DNA of 62,169 nucleotides from an uncultured Verrucomicrobiota bacterium (GCA_903863295.1 CAIPBM010000191.1:1-62169), one strand, 5' to 3'. Shown: positions 33,547 through 43,060, counted from the stretch's first letter. Made by a program: numbers and translations. Notes: generated by a model not told the origin, from the sequence alone.

Positions 33547-33966
33547 ATGGCAGTTCCTGAAAGCTCCGAATCGGGCTCGCGTGCGGGCTTGTTCACGTCA
33601 CTCCGTTCGTTTTGGAGCATCCTGCTCGCCATCCTCTACACCCGGCTTGACCTGGTCACGGTTGAGCTGGAAGAAGAGGCGAACCGGGCAATCCAACTCA
33701 TCCTGGTCGGCCTGGCCGCCCTGTTTTGCGCGGGGTTGACCCTCTTCTTCTTTCTCTTCTTTCTCGTCGTCACCTTCTGGGAAGAGCGGGTCTGGGTTCT
33801 TGCCATTGTCAGCATCGTCAGCCTGCTTGCCAGCGTCGCCCTGGGGCTTGCCGCGCGACACATGGTGCTGACCCGGCCCAAGTTCATGTCGCAGACGCTG
33901 GCGGAACTGCGCCGCGACGTCGAAGGTCTCCGCGCAGAAATCAAATCGGTCGAAGGCAAGTTATGA
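33547..33966 (+). CDS. YqjE/phage-holin-like membrane protein
   Basis: 139 residues with two transmembrane segments (LILVGLAALFCAGLTLFFFL and VLAIVSIVSLLASVALGLA), matching the YqjE (Phage_holin_3_6) family. A coiled C terminus (LAELRRDVEGLRAEIKSVEG) follows. It lies 20 bases after the DUF883 gene and overlaps the next gene by 4 bases. Function unknown; the operon suggests a stationary-phase membrane role. Confidence 0.9.
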   Translation: MAVPESSESGSRAGLFTSLRSFWSILLAILYTRLDLVTVELEEEANRAIQLILVGLAALFCAGLTLFFFLFFLVVTFWEERVWVLAIVSIVSLLASVALGLAARHMVLTRPKFMSQTLAELRRDVEGLRAEIKSVEGKL

Positions 33967-34313
33967 TCCCTCCTGAGGAAGATTACGCCACGCGGCGCCA
34001 GCAACTCGCGGAGCAGATCGAGCGCCAGCGCGGTCAACTTGCCGCCGCTTATAACGATCTCGAAAAGCCGATCCTCTACGCCGAGTATGGCATCCGCACG
34101 GTCGGTTTCCTGCGCCAGAACGCGTGGATTTTCGTCGCGGTTCCCACGACCGTTAAAATGGCCTTCTCCATACTGGGCTTGAAAAAGAAACCCTCGAAGT
34201 CTGCCCCCGGCACGCAGAACCAGGGCCAGCGGAAAAGCACCGTGGTCAACCTGGCCACCAAGGCCCTCGAGTTCTATCAACTTTACCGTCGCGTGCGTTC
34301 CTTCATTCCGTGA
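33963..34313 (+). CDS. YqjK-like small protein
   Basis: 116 residues from the ATG at 33963, which overlaps the YqjE-like stop (ATGA) and is preceded by GAAGG. The N-terminal coiled helix (TRRQQLAEQIERQRGQLAAA) resembles YqjK; a hydrophobic stretch (AWIFVAVPTTVKMAFSI) follows. Its stop overlaps the GTG of proB, linking the membrane set to proline synthesis. Confidence 0.8.
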   Translation: MIPPEEDYATRRQQLAEQIERQRGQLAAAYNDLEKPILYAEYGIRTVGFLRQNAWIFVAVPTTVKMAFSILGLKKKPSKSAPGTQNQGQRKSTVVNLATKALEFYQLYRRVRSFIP

Positions 34314-35104
34314 GCAACCCCAAACCCGGCCCCGTTCCGAAGCGTTGGGTGGTCAAGCTCGGCACCGGCATTCTCAGCGACCCCAAAGGGCAGGTCGACC
34401 TCGTCCAGATTGAGCAACTCGCCGCACAGGTTGTCGAGCTGCGCCGACTTGGCCATGAAGTTCTTGTCGTCAGCTCAGGTGCCGTCGGTTGCGGCATGTC
34501 GCTCCTCGGACTGAAAAAGCGCCCCACCGCGATGGCGGAACTTCAGGCCTGCGCCGCGCTCGGCCAGCCCCGTCTCATGCGTTTCTGGGACGAAGCATTT
34601 GCCCGCTCCGGCGTCCGCGTCGCCCAGGTTCTTCTCACCTATCTGGAACTCGACAGCCGCTCCCTCTACGGCAACGTCCAGCGCAGTGTCGAGCACCTGC
34701 TCCAGCACAAGGGCATCGTCCCGATCTTCAACGAAAACGACGTCGTCTCCTATGACGAGCTCATCGGCGCGAAGTTCGGCGACAACGACCAGCTCTCCGC
34801 CCATGTCGCCATTCTCGCCCGCGCCGAGCGGCTGATCATCCTCTCTAACATCCGCGGCCTCGCCACCAACTCCGATGGCACCGGTCGCCTCATTCGCGAC
34901 GTCCATGGCATCGATGCCAAGATCGAGAAGCTCGCCGGGGGCACGCAAAGCCAGACCTCCGTCGGCGGCATGATCTCCAAGTTCAAGGCCGCCCGCCTCG
35001 TCAACGCCGCCGGCATCCCGATGCAGATTGCCAACGGACGCCAGAAAAACGTCCTCGTCTCCATCTGTCAGGGAGACGCCGTTGGTACCATCTTTCATCC
35101 GTAA
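34310..35104 (+). CDS. proB: glutamate 5-kinase (without PUA domain)
   Basis: 264 residues, amino-acid-kinase fold: VVKLGTGIL, VVSSGAVGCGM, PIFNENDVVSYDEL, KFGDNDQLSA and GTQSQTSVGGMISK. It phosphorylates glutamate in the first step of proline synthesis. The C-terminal PUA domain of Escherichia coli ProB (about 100 residues) is absent, as in several bacterial ProBs. The GTG start overlaps the YqjK-like stop (GTGA). proA follows after 142 bases. Confidence 0.95.
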   Translation: MSNPKPGPVPKRWVVKLGTGILSDPKGQVDLVQIEQLAAQVVELRRLGHEVLVVSSGAVGCGMSLLGLKKRPTAMAELQACAALGQPRLMRFWDEAFARSGVRVAQVLLTYLELDSRSLYGNVQRSVEHLLQHKGIVPIFNENDVVSYDELIGAKFGDNDQLSAHVAILARAERLIILSNIRGLATNSDGTGRLIRDVHGIDAKIEKLAGGTQSQTSVGGMISKFKAARLVNAAGIPMQIANGRQKNVLVSICQGDAVGTIFHP

Positions 35105-35246
35105 CCGTTTCGCACGGAGCTCACGAAGGACACGGAGAGCAATCCGTTTTTAGGTCCTCCGTGTGAAATTCAGCCTCAGTTCAGAGAAAATCAAAATTTG
35201 GTTAATTTGGAAAATCTGGTAATTTAATGCTCCCTACGACACACCC

Positions 35247-36515
35247 ATGAGCACGACCCTCACCCCCGCCGAACAGCACATCCGCGATCTCTGCATTGAG
35301 GCCCGCCAGGCCGCTCAGCTTCTCGCGACGCTGCCGACGGAGAAGCTTGACCACATGCTTGAGGAGATCGCCGCCGAGCTGGAAAAGGAAGCCGACCTCA
35401 TCTTTGCCGCCAACGCCAAGGACATCGCCGCTGCGGAGGAAGCCGGGCTGAACAAGGCGCTCATCGACCGCCTCCGCATCACTGAAAAAACGCTCGCCAC
35501 CATGGTCACGGGCGTCCGCCAGGTCCGCGCCCTGCCTCAACCGCTGGGCCAAAAAATCACCGAATGGCAGCGCCCCAACGGCATCAAGATTTCCAAGATC
35601 CGCGTCCCCATCGGCGTCATCGGCATCATCTTTGAGTCGCGCCCCAACGTGACCATCGACGCCGCCGTCCTCTGCCTCAAGACCGGCAACGCCACCGTCC
35701 TGCGCGGCGGCAAGGAAGCCATCCACTCCAACCGCGCGCTCATTCACGTCATCCAACAGTGCCCCTCGCTGCCCAAGGGTGCCGTGCAGCTCATCAGCGA
35801 CACCGACCGCAACCTCGTCCCCTTCCTTTGCCGCCAAAGCGACTTCATCGATCTCATCATCCCCCGCGGTGGGCACAGCCTCATCGCGACCGTCGTCGCC
35901 GAGTCGCGCATCCCCGTCATCAAGCATGCCCATGGCGTCTGCTCCGTCTTCGTCCATGAGAAAGCCGATTTCGCCATGGCCGAGAGCATCATTCTCAACG
36001 CCAAGATCCAGCGCCCTGGCGTCTGCAACGCCATCGAGACGCTCCTCATCGACCGCGCCATCGCCGACAAATTCGTCCCGCAAATCGCCGCCGCGCTGAC
36101 CAAGGCTGGTGTCGAGATTCGCGGCGATGAAACCGTCCGCAAATTCGTCTCGGGCGATAAGATCGTCGCCGCTACCACGGAAGACTGGACCACGGAGTAC
36201 CTCGACCTCATCCTCGCCACCCGCGTGGTCGACGGCCTCGACGGCGCACTCAAGCATCTCGCCACCTACAGCTCGCATCACTCGGATTCGATCATCACTG
36301 AGGACAACACCATCGCCGAGCGCTTCCTCAACGAAGTCGATTCCGCCACGGTCTATTGGAATGCCTCGACCCGCTTCACCGACGGCGGCGAATTCGGCTT
36401 CGGCGCGGAGATCGGCATCAGCACCGACAAGCTTCACGCCCGCGGCCCCATGGGCCTCGATGAGTTGACCTCCTATAAATACGTCATCCGCGGCGAAGGG
36501 CAAATTCGGCCCTAA
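35247..36515 (+). CDS. proA: gamma-glutamyl phosphate reductase
   Basis: 422 residues of the aldehyde-dehydrogenase-like ProA family. The catalytic Cys lies in KIQRPGVCNAIETLLID, and the NADPH-site motif GVIGIIFESRPNV and the C-terminal FGFGAEIGISTDKLHARGP are complete. It reduces glutamyl-5-phosphate made by ProB to the semialdehyde. A low-complexity leader of 142 bases separates it from proB; a family A palindrome follows the stop by 3 bases. Confidence 0.97.
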   Translation: MSTTLTPAEQHIRDLCIEARQAAQLLATLPTEKLDHMLEEIAAELEKEADLIFAANAKDIAAAEEAGLNKALIDRLRITEKTLATMVTGVRQVRALPQPLGQKITEWQRPNGIKISKIRVPIGVIGIIFESRPNVTIDAAVLCLKTGNATVLRGGKEAIHSNRALIHVIQQCPSLPKGAVQLISDTDRNLVPFLCRQSDFIDLIIPRGGHSLIATVVAESRIPVIKHAHGVCSVFVHEKADFAMAESIILNAKIQRPGVCNAIETLLIDRAIADKFVPQIAAALTKAGVEIRGDETVRKFVSGDKIVAATTEDWTTEYLDLILATRVVDGLDGALKHLATYSSHHSDSIITEDNTIAERFLNEVDSATVYWNASTRFTDGGEFGFGAEIGISTDKLHARGPMGLDELTSYKYVIRGEGQIRP

Positions 36516-36518
36516 TTC

Positions 36519-36570
36519 CGTTGGCCCGGACAACTTGTTGTCCGGGTGCCCAACGCGCACAGGAAGCGAT
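36519..36570 (+). repeat. palindrome family A, single copy
   Basis: CGTTGGCCCGGACAACTTGT continues as TGTCCGGGTG...CGCACAGGAAGC. It is nearly identical to the left copy at 4164, and its position directly after proA suggests a terminator role. Confidence 0.8.
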
Positions 36571-36608
36571 CCTCTTCTCACATAGAACTTGAGAAGGAGA
36601 GCAGTAAC

Positions 36609-36989
36609 CTACATCGCCACTGCTGATGGAATATTCGGACTATCCGGGTTAACCTCAATCCGTTGGTTCTTGGGAGAAATCACCAGGTCCATGTCTTCCA
36701 TCGCGATGGCCCCGAGCAAGACTGTATCGCCCATGACCATGGCTCCGCAAAAGCTGCCGCGATTTTCGAAGGTGGTCTGTACCGGTCCGACATAAGGCAC
36801 CGATTTTTTGCTGCCATCCGCAATGATTACTTCCCGTTTCTCCAACTCATCAAACTTAAGCTGAAGAGCCACATGCTCGGGAATGCAAAGCGTAATGGCG
36901 CCCTTGTCCACCAAAGCTTTGACCTTCATGGGAAGAAGCTCAGGATAACGTGGATTCCTCAGGATGATTTCCGTGTAAATCAAACCCAT
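36609..36989 (-). CDS. clan AA retropepsin-like protein with DKG in place of DTG
   Basis: 126 residues of the small stand-alone bacterial retropepsin-like group: ALVDKGAITLCIPEHVA, then YVGPVQTTF and VLLGAIAMEDMDLVISP. In this family the active-site triplet is D-T/S-G; here residues 28-30 read D-K-G (codons GAC AAG GGC). The catalytic Asp is retained, but Lys replaces the Thr/Ser that supports the fireman's-grip contacts, so activity is doubtful. Natural targets of the group are unknown. The gene is divergent from the glycosidase. Confidence 0.8.
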   Translation of the reverse strand: MGLIYTEIILRNPRYPELLPMKVKALVDKGAITLCIPEHVALQLKFDELEKREVIIADGSKKSVPYVGPVQTTFENRGSFCGAMVMGDTVLLGAIAMEDMDLVISPKNQRIEVNPDSPNIPSAVAM

Positions 36990-37032
36990 ATAACAATGTT
37001 AGTCTGTTCAGACCTGACCTCATAGTAAAGTT

Positions 37033-39702
37033 ATGCTCCTCTCACAGCGATGCCACTTCCTCCTGTTCTGCACCCTCTGGGCAGCACTTCAACTCTCTCC
37101 CCTCACGGCCGACGACAGCTTCATCTGGATCGAGGGTGAAAGCGCCACCAGCACCAACATGAAGCCTCACCCCTGGTATGGGAGCGCGATCAACAAGAGC
37201 GAACTTTCCGGCGGTGATTTCATCTCCAACTTCAGCCCGGACGAAGGTCACGCCGATTACCAGTTCACCGCCGCACAAGCCGGGAGCTATACCCTCTGGA
37301 TTCGCGCCAATCCCATCGGCGATCCCAAGCTCGATTACCAACTCAACGGTGCCGGTTGGGCTCCCGTCGACTTCACTGACAAGAGTGATCTCGTCAACAT
37401 CGCCAATGACGGCAAGCCCGATCTCCGCTTCATCGCCTGGATTAAGGTCGGTGCGGTCAATCTCCTCGCCGGCGCCAACACCATCTCGTTCAAATTTCAC
37501 AGCGCGAACAACAATCACGGCAGTCTCGATTGCTTCCTCTTCACCCATGTTCCGTTTTCGCCCAATGGCAAGGTGAAGCCGGGCCAGAAACTCGGCACCG
37601 ACGAACCCGGCTGGTGGGCCTTCGAACCCGGACCGGAAACGTTCAGCAAAGACGCCCTGCTTGATCTCCGCTCGCTGAACGAAAATGAGGCCGGTGAATC
37701 GGGCTTCATTCAGGCCGATGGTGATTCCTTCAAGCTCGGTAACGGCCAGCCCGTCCGCTTCTGGGCCGTCAATACCGGTGTACCTTCGGGCGACCTAAGC
37801 CATGACCAGATGGATCTCATGGCTGCGCGCTTCGCCAAGCTCGGGATCAACATGGTCCGCATCCATGGGGCACTCTTCGACCGGAGCAGCGACGATCCGA
37901 CCAAGATTGATCCCAAGCGCCTCGACAATTATTTCTACCTGATCAACGCGTTGAAAAAGCAGGGCATCTATGTCCATCTTTCCACCTATTTCCCCCTCTG
38001 GCTTTCCCTCAAGGCCTCCGATGGTATTCCCGGCGCGGACGACGCCCTGGGCAAAACGCCCTTCGGCCTCCTTATTTTTGAGCCTCGCATGCAGGAAATC
38101 TACAAATCCTGGCTCAAGCAAATCCTCACCACCCCAAGCCCCTACTCCGGAAAGACCTTGGCTGAGGAAACCTCGGTTGGCGTCTTTGAAATCCAGAACG
38201 AAGACAGCCTCTTCTTCTGGACTTTTCAGCCCGCTTCACTCGGCAAAGGACCGCGCGAACTTCTCGAAAAGCGATTCGCCGCGTGGCTCGCCCAGAAATA
38301 TCACACACTCGATCAAGCCTTCGCGGCATGGCCAGGCGACAAGCACCCGGATGACAACACCGCCGAATCCCGTGCCGGTCTCTATGGGCCCTTTGAAATG
38401 AGCAGCGCCGGCTTTCCCAAGCAATCCCCGGATCGCCAGAAGCGCCTACTCGACCAAATTCATTTTCTCACCGAAGTCCAACATGACTTCTATGCCGACA
38501 TGCATACCTACATCCGCAACGATCTCGGCGCCAAATGGCCCATTTCCGCCAGTAATTGGACCACGGCGCCCGGTCTTGGCTTCATCGAGCGTTACACCTA
38601 TTCCGGGGTGGAGGTCATCGATAAACATGGCTACTTCGGCGGCAAGCATGAGGGAGATGCCTCCGCTTGGTCGGTCCGCAAAGGTCAAACCTATGAGGAT
38701 AAAACCGCACTGATCGATCCCACCTCCGTTCCCTTTCAGGTCGTGCGCCTACCCGGCCATCCGCACATCCAAACCGAGATCGCGTGGAACAAGCCGAACC
38801 GTTTCATCGGCGAAGGCGAGCTCCTCATCAGCACCTATGCGTCACTGCAAGGTATCGATGGCGTCTACCTTTTCGTTGCCGAGAGCGGCAATTGGCAAAA
38901 CACCGGCAGCAGCAACTGGCCCTACATGATGCCGGGAGAAATCGGCCAATCTCCCGCCAACGCCCTGCAGTATCGCCGTTTCGATCTCAAGCCCGGCGAT
39001 ACCGTTCTCCGTCAGGTCACCACCGTTGACGACCTCCTGAATCTGAAGAGCTCCACGATTCTCGAAGGCAATAACGTCGATTTCCGCATGGCCGAGGCCC
39101 CCAAGTCTACACAGGCCGACCAAATTGCGGGCTTTGATCCTCTCACTTTTTTCGTCGGTCGCGTCGAACGCACGCTCGATCCCCAGGCCCAGCCCGTCGC
39201 CACGGACCTGAGTAAGTATATCGATCGGGATAAGCAAACCATCACCAGCAGTACCGGAGAGATCGTCTGGAATTATGGGCTCGGACTTCTCACCGTCAAT
39301 TCGCCGAAAAGCCAGGCCGCCTCTGGATTCCTCGCCAAGGCCGGGCCGATCAAGCTCGGTGACATCACCATCGATTCGCATAATGAATACGCGACCATCC
39401 ATGCCATCAGCCTCGATGGCCTTCCGCTTGCGACCTCCAGGAAAATTCTCATCCAGGCTTTCACCGAGGAAAAAATGTATGGCTTTAAATCCACGAACGG
39501 AGTGATTGATGATATCGGTCGTGGGCCCATTACGGTTCGCGATATCGACGCCACGATTACCCTCGCTAAGAGCGTATCCATGAAAGCTGTCAGCCTCGAT
39601 GAACAAGGCTATCTTCGCGCCGAACTTCAGCCTCAAGTGACGGGGGACACGGTAGTCATCACGCTCCCCAAGGACAGTCTCTACACCATTCTCACTCGCT
39701 AG
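37033..39702 (+). CDS. secreted multidomain glycoside hydrolase with N-terminal carbohydrate-binding-like domain
   Basis: 889 residues. Signal peptide (HFLLFCTLWAALQLSPLTA). Residues 31-175 form a beta-sandwich like CBM35/CBM6 modules (WIEGESATSTN, YTLWIRANP). A TIM-barrel region of clan GH-A character spans about 230-680: GINMVRIHGALFD, candidate acid/base E390 in VFEIQNEDS and candidate nucleophile E582 in HIQTEIAWNKP. A C-terminal beta domain ends the protein. Family number and substrate cannot be assigned; a plant or algal polysaccharide is plausible. No transporter or regulator is adjacent. Confidence 0.85.
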   Translation: MLLSQRCHFLLFCTLWAALQLSPLTADDSFIWIEGESATSTNMKPHPWYGSAINKSELSGGDFISNFSPDEGHADYQFTAAQAGSYTLWIRANPIGDPKLDYQLNGAGWAPVDFTDKSDLVNIANDGKPDLRFIAWIKVGAVNLLAGANTISFKFHSANNNHGSLDCFLFTHVPFSPNGKVKPGQKLGTDEPGWWAFEPGPETFSKDALLDLRSLNENEAGESGFIQADGDSFKLGNGQPVRFWAVNTGVPSGDLSHDQMDLMAARFAKLGINMVRIHGALFDRSSDDPTKIDPKRLDNYFYLINALKKQGIYVHLSTYFPLWLSLKASDGIPGADDALGKTPFGLLIFEPRMQEIYKSWLKQILTTPSPYSGKTLAEETSVGVFEIQNEDSLFFWTFQPASLGKGPRELLEKRFAAWLAQKYHTLDQAFAAWPGDKHPDDNTAESRAGLYGPFEMSSAGFPKQSPDRQKRLLDQIHFLTEVQHDFYADMHTYIRNDLGAKWPISASNWTTAPGLGFIERYTYSGVEVIDKHGYFGGKHEGDASAWSVRKGQTYEDKTALIDPTSVPFQVVRLPGHPHIQTEIAWNKPNRFIGEGELLISTYASLQGIDGVYLFVAESGNWQNTGSSNWPYMMPGEIGQSPANALQYRRFDLKPGDTVLRQVTTVDDLLNLKSSTILEGNNVDFRMAEAPKSTQADQIAGFDPLTFFVGRVERTLDPQAQPVATDLSKYIDRDKQTITSSTGEIVWNYGLGLLTVNSPKSQAASGFLAKAGPIKLGDITIDSHNEYATIHAISLDGLPLATSRKILIQAFTEEKMYGFKSTNGVIDDIGRGPITVRDIDATITLAKSVSMKAVSLDEQGYLRAELQPQVTGDTVVITLPKDSLYTILTR

Positions 39703-39740
39703 AATTTACGCCTGGTTGCTTCGTTTTTTTGGAACTGCTC

Positions 39741-40916
39741 CTACTGGCCATCATGGATGTCCCAAGCCGGAAATGGATCCTTCAGATTCTTCCAATCCGC
39801 AAACGGAAGCGCATATTCTTCCTCCGTGAGCAGGCATGCATCGAGTTGCTCTCGAGTGGTGCGGGATAGCTCTGCCTCATCGCCGATCAAGACCAATTCC
39901 TGCCGACGGTCGCCGTAGGGTTCCTGCCAGGTCTCCTGCATTTTCATCAAGACCTCGGCATCTTCCGGCCAATCCTCCCGAGGCAAGGCCGCCCACCAGA
40001 TGCCCGCCGAGCCGCAGCCATTTTGCCAACGGGTGCGCGAGACGCCCCCGACGAGCAGGCTGCGCGTCGCCAGCCAGATAAGCCCTTTCACCCGCAAAAG
40101 ACCGGGATGATCCGCATTAAACCAGGCCCAGAAGCGCTCAGGGTGAAACGGGCGGTAAGCCCGGTAAAGGGCGCTACCCAAGGCGACGGATGATTCAGGC
40201 GATGCGGCGCGTCCCGCTTTCAGCTTCGCCGACATTTCAACTTCCAACCCTAATTCCTGTGGCGTTCCTCCCCGATGGACGATTTCCAGCGGCACCTCTC
40301 CGTAAGCCGCCTCCATCCACCGGGCATTCAGGTTCAGCTTCATCAACGCGGTAACGCAGGCCTCACGCTGACCATTGTCAACCAGATCACACTTGTTCAA
40401 GACAAGTAGACTCGCACTCGCAATCTGCGCTCTCTGTAGCTCGATCAAGTCAGCGGAGATGGGCACAGGCGGAGGTGCCACAAAAGTCCGGTAAAAATCG
40501 AGAGCATCGACCACGCCGATATTCTGGTGCAGTTCCGCCCAGGGAGAAAAAGTCTCAGGCTCGCCGGGAAGAAGGCCGAAGTGACGGGCAAGTCGCGTGG
40601 GATTGGAGGTGCCGCTGACCTCGATCAGCACGCGCTCGAAGCGTCCCGCCTGGGCTAACTCACGCAACCGGGCGGCAATCCAATCCACTACCAAGTCTTC
40701 ATCGCCATCCGGCATCTCAAGGACAAGGTCGTGGGTCCGGCGCATCGCCCCGCATAGGCCTCGCAAGGCTTTGGCATCGAGATTCAAGGCACCGGGGTTC
40801 TCCACCAATATGGCCAGATGTCCTCCTTGGTGCGAACTGATAAGATGATGCAGCAGGGAAGTCTTCCCGGAGCCGAGAAAACCACCCACCAAAGTCACTG
40901 GCAAACGACGAATCAT
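39741..40916 (-). CDS. CobW/COG0523-type GTPase lacking the CxCC metal motif
   Basis: 391 residues. Walker A GFLGSGKT (12-19), switch region LIEVSGTSNPTRLARHF and base-specificity LVLNKCDLVD are present, followed by the CobW C-terminal domain (WAWFNADHPGLLRVKG, RQELVLIGDEAE). These proteins hand metal (Zn, Co) to client enzymes. The hallmark GCxCC stretch between Walker A and switch 2 is missing: the position reads VLEMPDGDEDLV. Metal transfer by the usual cysteines is therefore not possible. It may bind metal with acidic residues or do another job. It is 18 bases from the MidA-like gene on the same strand. Confidence 0.88.
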   Translation of the reverse strand: MIRRLPVTLVGGFLGSGKTSLLHHLISSHQGGHLAILVENPGALNLDAKALRGLCGAMRRTHDLVLEMPDGDEDLVVDWIAARLRELAQAGRFERVLIEVSGTSNPTRLARHFGLLPGEPETFSPWAELHQNIGVVDALDFYRTFVAPPPVPISADLIELQRAQIASASLLVLNKCDLVDNGQREACVTALMKLNLNARWMEAAYGEVPLEIVHRGGTPQELGLEVEMSAKLKAGRAASPESSVALGSALYRAYRPFHPERFWAWFNADHPGLLRVKGLIWLATRSLLVGGVSRTRWQNGCGSAGIWWAALPREDWPEDAEVLMKMQETWQEPYGDRRQELVLIGDEAELSRTTREQLDACLLTEEEYALPFADWKNLKDPFPAWDIHDGQ

Positions 40917-40934
40917 ATCTGAAGTGGGCGTACT

Positions 40935-42068
40935 CTACTCCAAACCGCCCGGCCGGGCAAAGCGCATGCAGTCGAGCGGACTCGGCGCATCCTTCACCTG
41001 AAGCAAGGCATAGAAGGTCGCGCCGAGATGATCGGGATGGGTCAGTGTATTCCAGGCGCGCAAATTGTCCTGCAGCTTCACCTGCGGACCACCGCCCCCG
41101 CTCAACTCGGAATGAGCAATGCCCATGAGAAAACGTTGCTGATCGACGAACGCCAGGGTGCTCAGCCCGGCCGATTCCCCTACCCGGGCCAGGGTCGTGA
41201 AATCGACATGAGCCGTGAGATCGCGCAGCCCCGGTTCGACCAATACATCGTCAACGGCGTGGTGTTTAACGTATGCCGTCAGCGTCCCGTGCGTCCGGAA
41301 AGCGGCGTAATAAACCGAGGCCGGAAAACCGTAGTCAATGGTCAGCACGTAACCGCGTTGCATCGCCCGGGCGACTTCCCGCATCCAGTGATGCGCCCGC
41401 AGATTGATCTCCGTGGTGTAACCCTCAATCCGGGGAAGGTTCAGATTTTTGATGGCTTGGAGAAGTTCCTCGTCTTCGATTGGCTGCCCCGCCCAGCCCA
41501 AGTCATCACCTTTGAGAATGACATGGCTTTCCCGCCAGCTCCCATCCTGAAAGAAAATCACCCGGACGGGAAAAGCATCGATGAGTTCATTGGAGAAAAA
41601 GACGCCGATTGGCTTCTCGACCGAAAGAGCCTCAAGGTTTTCAAACCAGGTGATGTAGGAAAGCAGGTCGGCTTCCGGGCCACATTGTTGCTGGATCTTC
41701 GCCGTTCCCGATAGCTGGACGATTCCATAATGAATTGCCTCGAGAAATTCGGGCACCTCCGCACGGCACCACGCAAGAATGTCCCCGGCCAGTTGGCCAT
41801 CGTGGGCTCCCTGCTCGATGATCCAAAAAGGACGCGGCTGGCCGAGCATCTGCCACATCTGGAGAAATTGACGGGCCAGCAAGCGCCCAAAGAGCGGACC
41901 TGCGCTCACGCTGGTATAAAAATCGCCTGTTCGCCCAATCGGCGAAGGACCGCTGCTCTTCGCGTAATAGCCCAGACCGGGCTGGTAGAGCGCGAGTTCC
42001 ATGAACCGGTCAAAGCGCATCGGCCCCTGCCCTATTTCCGCGCGAATGATTTCTTCAAGTTGAGTCAT
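40935..42068 (-). CDS. MidA/NDUFAF7-like SAM methyltransferase (DUF185)
   Basis: 377 residues with FDRFMELALYQPGLGYYA and the motif I variant WIIEQGAHDGQLAGDIL, both typical of the DUF185 family. The eukaryotic member NDUFAF7 methylates an arginine of a complex I subunit. Bacterial members are widespread, and their substrates are not established. No nuo gene is in view. It is the first of two same-strand genes with the CobW-like GTPase, and divergent from HemQ. Confidence 0.9.
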   Translation of the reverse strand: MTQLEEIIRAEIGQGPMRFDRFMELALYQPGLGYYAKSSGPSPIGRTGDFYTSVSAGPLFGRLLARQFLQMWQMLGQPRPFWIIEQGAHDGQLAGDILAWCRAEVPEFLEAIHYGIVQLSGTAKIQQQCGPEADLLSYITWFENLEALSVEKPIGVFFSNELIDAFPVRVIFFQDGSWRESHVILKGDDLGWAGQPIEDEELLQAIKNLNLPRIEGYTTEINLRAHHWMREVARAMQRGYVLTIDYGFPASVYYAAFRTHGTLTAYVKHHAVDDVLVEPGLRDLTAHVDFTTLARVGESAGLSTLAFVDQQRFLMGIAHSELSGGGGPQVKLQDNLRAWNTLTHPDHLGATFYALLQVKDAPSPLDCMRFARPGGLE

Positions 42069-42153
42069 GGGCCGGTCAGTGTACCCAACGCCGGGAAGGG
42101 CCGCACTGTAATTCCGGGGTTTCCCACGGCAAAATTTGTTCTATGCTGACGGG

Positions 42154-43002
42154 GTGACTACTGCGACTCCTCTTCACGAACACGAAATCACCGCCAAACC
42201 CCTTCGCCCCAAGGAGGGCCTGGGTGCGCTCCACCTCTTTTACCGCGTTGAGCTCGCCGCGTGGCGGGCCAAGTCGAGTGACGAACGAGCCGTGGCACTC
42301 GATTACCTTGAGACGCTGCTGGCCACCGCACGCCAGCAGCCGCAGACCCAGATCGTCACGCTTTCCATGTTTGCCCGGGCGGATATCGGGTTCATGATCC
42401 TCACTCCCGATTTGCACGATCTCAACGGCCTGGAAAAAAGCATCACGGCATCGCTTGGCCCCGATGTCCTCGTTCCCGAGTTCACCTACCTCTCCATGAC
42501 CGAGAAATCGGAGTACACGCAAAAAGAAGAAGCGTACGCGATTGAACTCGAGAAGGATGAGGGCATTGCTCGCGGCAGTGCCGAGTCGGAAGCCAAACTG
42601 GCGACCTTTCGCGAGCGAATCGCCCACTACACCCATGACCGGCTCTATCCGGTTCTGCCGGAGTGGGAATATTTCTGCTTCTATCCCATGAGCAAAAAAC
42701 GTGAACCGGGCCAGAATTGGTATGCACTGGATCACGAAAAACGGCGCGAGTTGATGGGTGGTCACATGCGTGTGGGCCGTACCTATGCAGGACGCGTCCG
42801 GCAACTCGTCACCGGGTCAACCGGCCTGGACGATTGGGAGTGGGGCGTCACGCTCTTTTCGCACGATCCTTATGACATCAAGGCCATCGTCTATGAAATG
42901 CGCTTTGATGAGGTCAGTCATGGCTATGCTGAATTCGGCCCGTTTTATAACGGTCTGCCGTTGCCGCTGAAGGAGATTTATCGGCGCGTCTTGTTGGTCT
43001 AA
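42154..43002 (+). CDS. hemQ: coproheme decarboxylase HemQ (chlorite-dismutase family)
   Basis: 282 residues from GTG at 42154; an in-frame TTG at 42136 is possible. Family landmarks: FYPMSKKREPGQNWY, which includes the Tyr expected to act in catalysis, and GRTYAGRVRQLVTGSTG, DDWEWGVTLFSHDP and GYAEFGPFY. HemQ converts coproheme III to heme b using peroxide in the coproporphyrin-dependent pathway. True chlorite dismutase has a distal Arg at a specific position that I cannot verify here. Neighbouring coproporphyrin genes are not in the window. Confidence 0.9.
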   Translation: MTTATPLHEHEITAKPLRPKEGLGALHLFYRVELAAWRAKSSDERAVALDYLETLLATARQQPQTQIVTLSMFARADIGFMILTPDLHDLNGLEKSITASLGPDVLVPEFTYLSMTEKSEYTQKEEAYAIELEKDEGIARGSAESEAKLATFRERIAHYTHDRLYPVLPEWEYFCFYPMSKKREPGQNWYALDHEKRRELMGGHMRVGRTYAGRVRQLVTGSTGLDDWEWGVTLFSHDPYDIKAIVYEMRFDEVSHGYAEFGPFYNGLPLPLKEIYRRVLLV

Positions 43003-43060
43003 CAAAAAAACTCTCTCATCCGTATCGCATTTTAACAGACCAGATGTAGTAAACTTTCAG

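Noticed and set aside
35202..36581. A 459-codon minus-strand frame opposite proA
   Set aside because: ProA motifs lie on the plus strand, and the antisense product is Asp/Gly-rich without any domain.
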